DNA of 7,125 nucleotides. It comes from Candidatus Zixiibacteriota bacterium (lineage in GTDB: Bacteria; Zixibacteria; MSB-5A5; GN15; FEB-12). The DNA lies in contig DAOWMZ010000085.1 of NCBI GenBank assembly GCA_030642845.1, positions 1-7,125 of the forward strand, written 5' to 3'. The translations under genes were made by a program, and so were the position numbers. The stretch's first letter is position 1, and each line of letters opens with the position of its first letter. Positions 6,047-7,125 of the stretch are shown here, piece by piece. The notes beneath the pieces were generated by a model. The model ran no database searches. It worked only from the letters and a program-made list of their open reading frames with translations, and was not told where the DNA came from.

Positions 6047-6290
6047 CCCAAAGCTTGCACTTTACGGACAACATTATAGCTTTTTGGTAGAGTGAACGCA
6101 GATCTGCGTTCACTACGCAGTAAGGATATCCGCTTGGGCGGGCTAACAGTGTAAAATATTTTTGTTGCGTAGCGACGGGGCTTGTCTCCGTCGTGATTTT
6201 CTGCACTAAAGGATTTTTCAACACGCCCGGCAACGGGCGACACAAGGCCGCCCTCTACGCGAATAGGAAACTGCAATGCACGGTAATTCA
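6047..6290 (-). repeat. Palindrome-rich intergenic element, probable dispersed repeat
   Basis: This block is much richer in G+C than the bases next to it and is packed with self-complementary segments: a 24-bp perfect palindrome (6091-6114), CTACGCA/TGCGTAG (6113-6119 with 6166-6172), a CCGC/GCGG stem (6130-6141), a CGACGG/CCGTCG stem (6173-6193), and a CGCCCG/CGGGCG stem with a GCAA loop on the plus strand (6224-6239). Two overlapping minus frames are open across it (about 6245-5958 and 6276-6007), but both begin at TTG, lack ribosome sites and show no protein-like pattern. Their text (for example SPPKRISLLRSERRSAFT) resembles spurious proteins I associate with repeats in uncultured anaerobes; that is memory, not a search. 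The ends are approximate, and only one copy is in the window. Confidence 0.5.
6091..6114. repeat. 24-bp perfect palindrome
   Basis: AGTGAACGCAGA (6091-6102) is followed with no spacer by its exact reverse complement TCTGCGTTCACT (6103-6114), centred on AGATCT. The next bases on either side do not pair. A zero-spacer palindrome of this length could be a dimer protein site, a transposase or REP-like recognition structure, or a cruciform. As RNA it would form a hairpin only with a few unpaired bases at the tip. Confidence 0.9.
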
Positions 6291-6302
6291 GCAGACCCTA
6301 AA

Positions 6303-7125
6303 TTATAACCATAGCTTACGGTCAAGTGTACGATAATGCACCGCCTCAGCAACATGACCGATTTTAATTTCATCTTCATTATCCAAATCAGCAATGGTGC
6401 GTGATACTTTCAGAATACGATCATAAGCACGGGCTGATAAACCCTGTTTGGTAATTGCCAGCGACAACAGAGACTTTGATTTTTCATCTATCTTACAATA
6501 TTTTCTTATATCAGAGGATTCCATATGGGCGTTACAAAATATTTGTTTTTCTTTTTCAAATCTGTCATGCTGTCTATATCGGGAGAGGTTGACTCTTTTT
6601 CTTATTTCTTCAGATTTTTCTCCACTGGTATCTGAAGATAAATCCTTGAATTTAACTGAAGGAACACTGATATGAATATCTATTCTGTCCATCAATGGTC
6701 CCGAGATTCTCGCCATATATCTTTGAATTTCACCTGAAGAACAATTGCAATTGTGGGTTGGATCACCAAAATATCCGCAAGGACAGGGATTCATCGCCGA
6801 AACAAGCATAAAAGAGGCTGGGTAGGTAAGAGTGACTGTTGCCCGGGAAATAGTGACTTCGTTATCTTCCATTGGTTGACGAAGCATCTCAAGAATATCT
6901 TTTTTAAATTCCGGGAGTTCATCCAAAAACAATACTCCATGGTGAGCCAGTGACACCTCTCCCGGTTTGGGAATATGACCTCCTCCAACCAAGCCGGCAT
7001 AGGAGATAGAATGGTGGGGTGATCGAAATGGTCGGGTTGCCACTAAAGCTGAATCTGCCTGAAGTCTTCCCGCTACCGAATGAATCTTTGTTGTCTCTAA
7101 TGCTTCGGTAATACTGAGATCCGGC
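6303..7125 (-). CDS. comM: ComM/YifB-family Mg-chelatase-like AAA+ ATPase, C-terminal part, cut by window edge
   Basis: The frame is open to the right edge, giving 273 visible residues; family members are about 500, so the N-terminal Lon-like domain and Walker A lie outside. The first residues ([20 protein letters not shown]) and RPFRSPHHS match the family. Walker B is VLFLDE (fragment residues 64-69), followed by LPEF. The sensor-1 region contains [10 protein letters not shown] with further cysteines in NCNC (residues about 112-128), a four-cysteine insert usual in this family. GPLMDRIDI gives the arginine-finger region (R147), and the end [10 protein letters not shown] through AVHYRTLD is the Mg_chelatase_C domain. 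ComM of naturally transformable bacteria is a hexameric helicase that drives branch migration during integration of incoming DNA; the family is also common in species not known to be competent. The GTG at 7043 is internal, not the start. Confidence 0.96.
   Translation of the reverse strand, partial: PDLSITEALETTKIHSVAGRLQADSALVATRPFRSPHHSISYAGLVGGGHIPKPGEVSLAHHGVLFLDELPEFKKDILEMLRQPMEDNEVTISRATVTLTYPASFMLVSAMNPCPCGYFGDPTHNCNCSSGEIQRYMARISGPLMDRIDIHISVPSVKFKDLSSDTSGEKSEEIRKRVNLSRYRQHDRFEKEKQIFCNAHMESSDIRKYCKIDEKSKSLLSLAITKQGLSARAYDRILKVSRTIADLDNEDEIKIGHVAEAVHYRTLDRKLWL

Larger units (their letters stand above)
5821..6302. other. Intergenic region between comM and the PEP-like/kinase/regulator cluster
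   Basis: These 482 bases hold no convincing gene. From right to left there is a G+C-richer, palindrome-rich repeat-like block (about 6290-6047; by hand count 92 of 180 bases are G or C at 6111-6290). An A+T-rich stretch follows (about 40 of 170 at 5881-6050) with an 11-bp inverted repeat, then a candidate promoter and FNR/CRP-like palindrome, then the ribosome site of the PEP-like gene. I found no intrinsic terminator (stem followed by a T-run in the minus direction) for comM, so read-through from comM or Rho-dependent ending is possible. Confidence 0.8.

Noticed and set aside
6173..6193. CGACGG/CCGTCG hairpin as an intrinsic terminator for comM
   Set aside because: No T-run follows the stem in the minus direction; it is better explained as part of the structured repeat.
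5958..6276. Two overlapping minus-strand frames (95 aa at 5958-6245 and 89 aa at 6007-6276)
   Set aside because: Both begin at TTG without a ribosome site, overlap in different frames, and lie mostly in the palindrome-rich repeat block. Their composition does not look like a folded protein, so I treat them as by-products of the repeat.
6791..7000. Second minus-strand frame of 69 aa inside comM
   Set aside because: It overlaps the ComM Walker B and cysteine-rich region in another frame and has no independent support.
7041..7043. GTG as the start of a 246-aa protein
   Set aside because: The frame continues to the window edge and the extra 27 residues match the ComM family, so this codon is internal valine.
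1..7125. CRISPR arrays, tRNA, rRNA or insertion-sequence transposase genes
   Set aside because: No regularly spaced repeats, cloverleaf-like segments, conserved rRNA stretches or transposase motifs were seen on either strand.

Overview
Every confident gene in this 7.1 kb window lies on the minus strand, so the window is read from high to low coordinates. It looks bacterial, A+T-rich and Gram-negative-like in gene style. A membrane-bound Cache/PAS histidine kinase, a PEP-synthase-like protein and a ComM/YifB AAA+ protein are all widespread, so they do not fix the lineage. The intergenic repeat, whose translation reads like a known type of spurious 'ERRSAFT' open frame, reminds me of uncultured anaerobes such as Cloacimonadota. 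That is an impression from memory, not a proof.

Layout, right to left: (1) 7125-6303, the C-terminal half of a ComM/YifB-family AAA+ protein, cut by the window edge. (2) 6302-5821, a 482-base intergenic region. It holds a G+C-richer, palindrome-rich element that looks like a dispersed repeat, then a very A+T-rich stretch with an 11-bp inverted repeat, then a candidate promoter overlapped by an FNR/CRP-like palindrome. (3) 5820-129, a tightly packed four-gene cluster: an 849-aa PEP-synthase-like protein (ATP-grasp plus phosphohistidine domain, but no PEP/pyruvate TIM barrel), a 723-aa sensor histidine kinase, a 184-aa REC response regulator with a Fis-like tail, and a 128-aa four-helix membrane protein. 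The first two genes overlap by one base (TAATG), the kinase and regulator are three bases apart, and the membrane gene follows after 26 bases. (4) 110-1, a separate promoter with a 10-bp-phased direct repeat, leading into the first codons of a probable ribbon-helix-helix protein cut by the left edge.

How the genes may work together: the kinase and regulator form a plausible complete two-component pair, with all phosphotransfer residues present. Their strict coupling to a phosphohistidine enzyme that keeps its ATP-side and histidine motifs but has an unrecognised C-terminal domain where the PEP/pyruvate barrel should be is the most interesting feature. Either the pair controls or senses the product of this enzyme, or the enzyme is part of the signalling chain. 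The sequence supports the architecture and the co-transcription. The link in function is inference.
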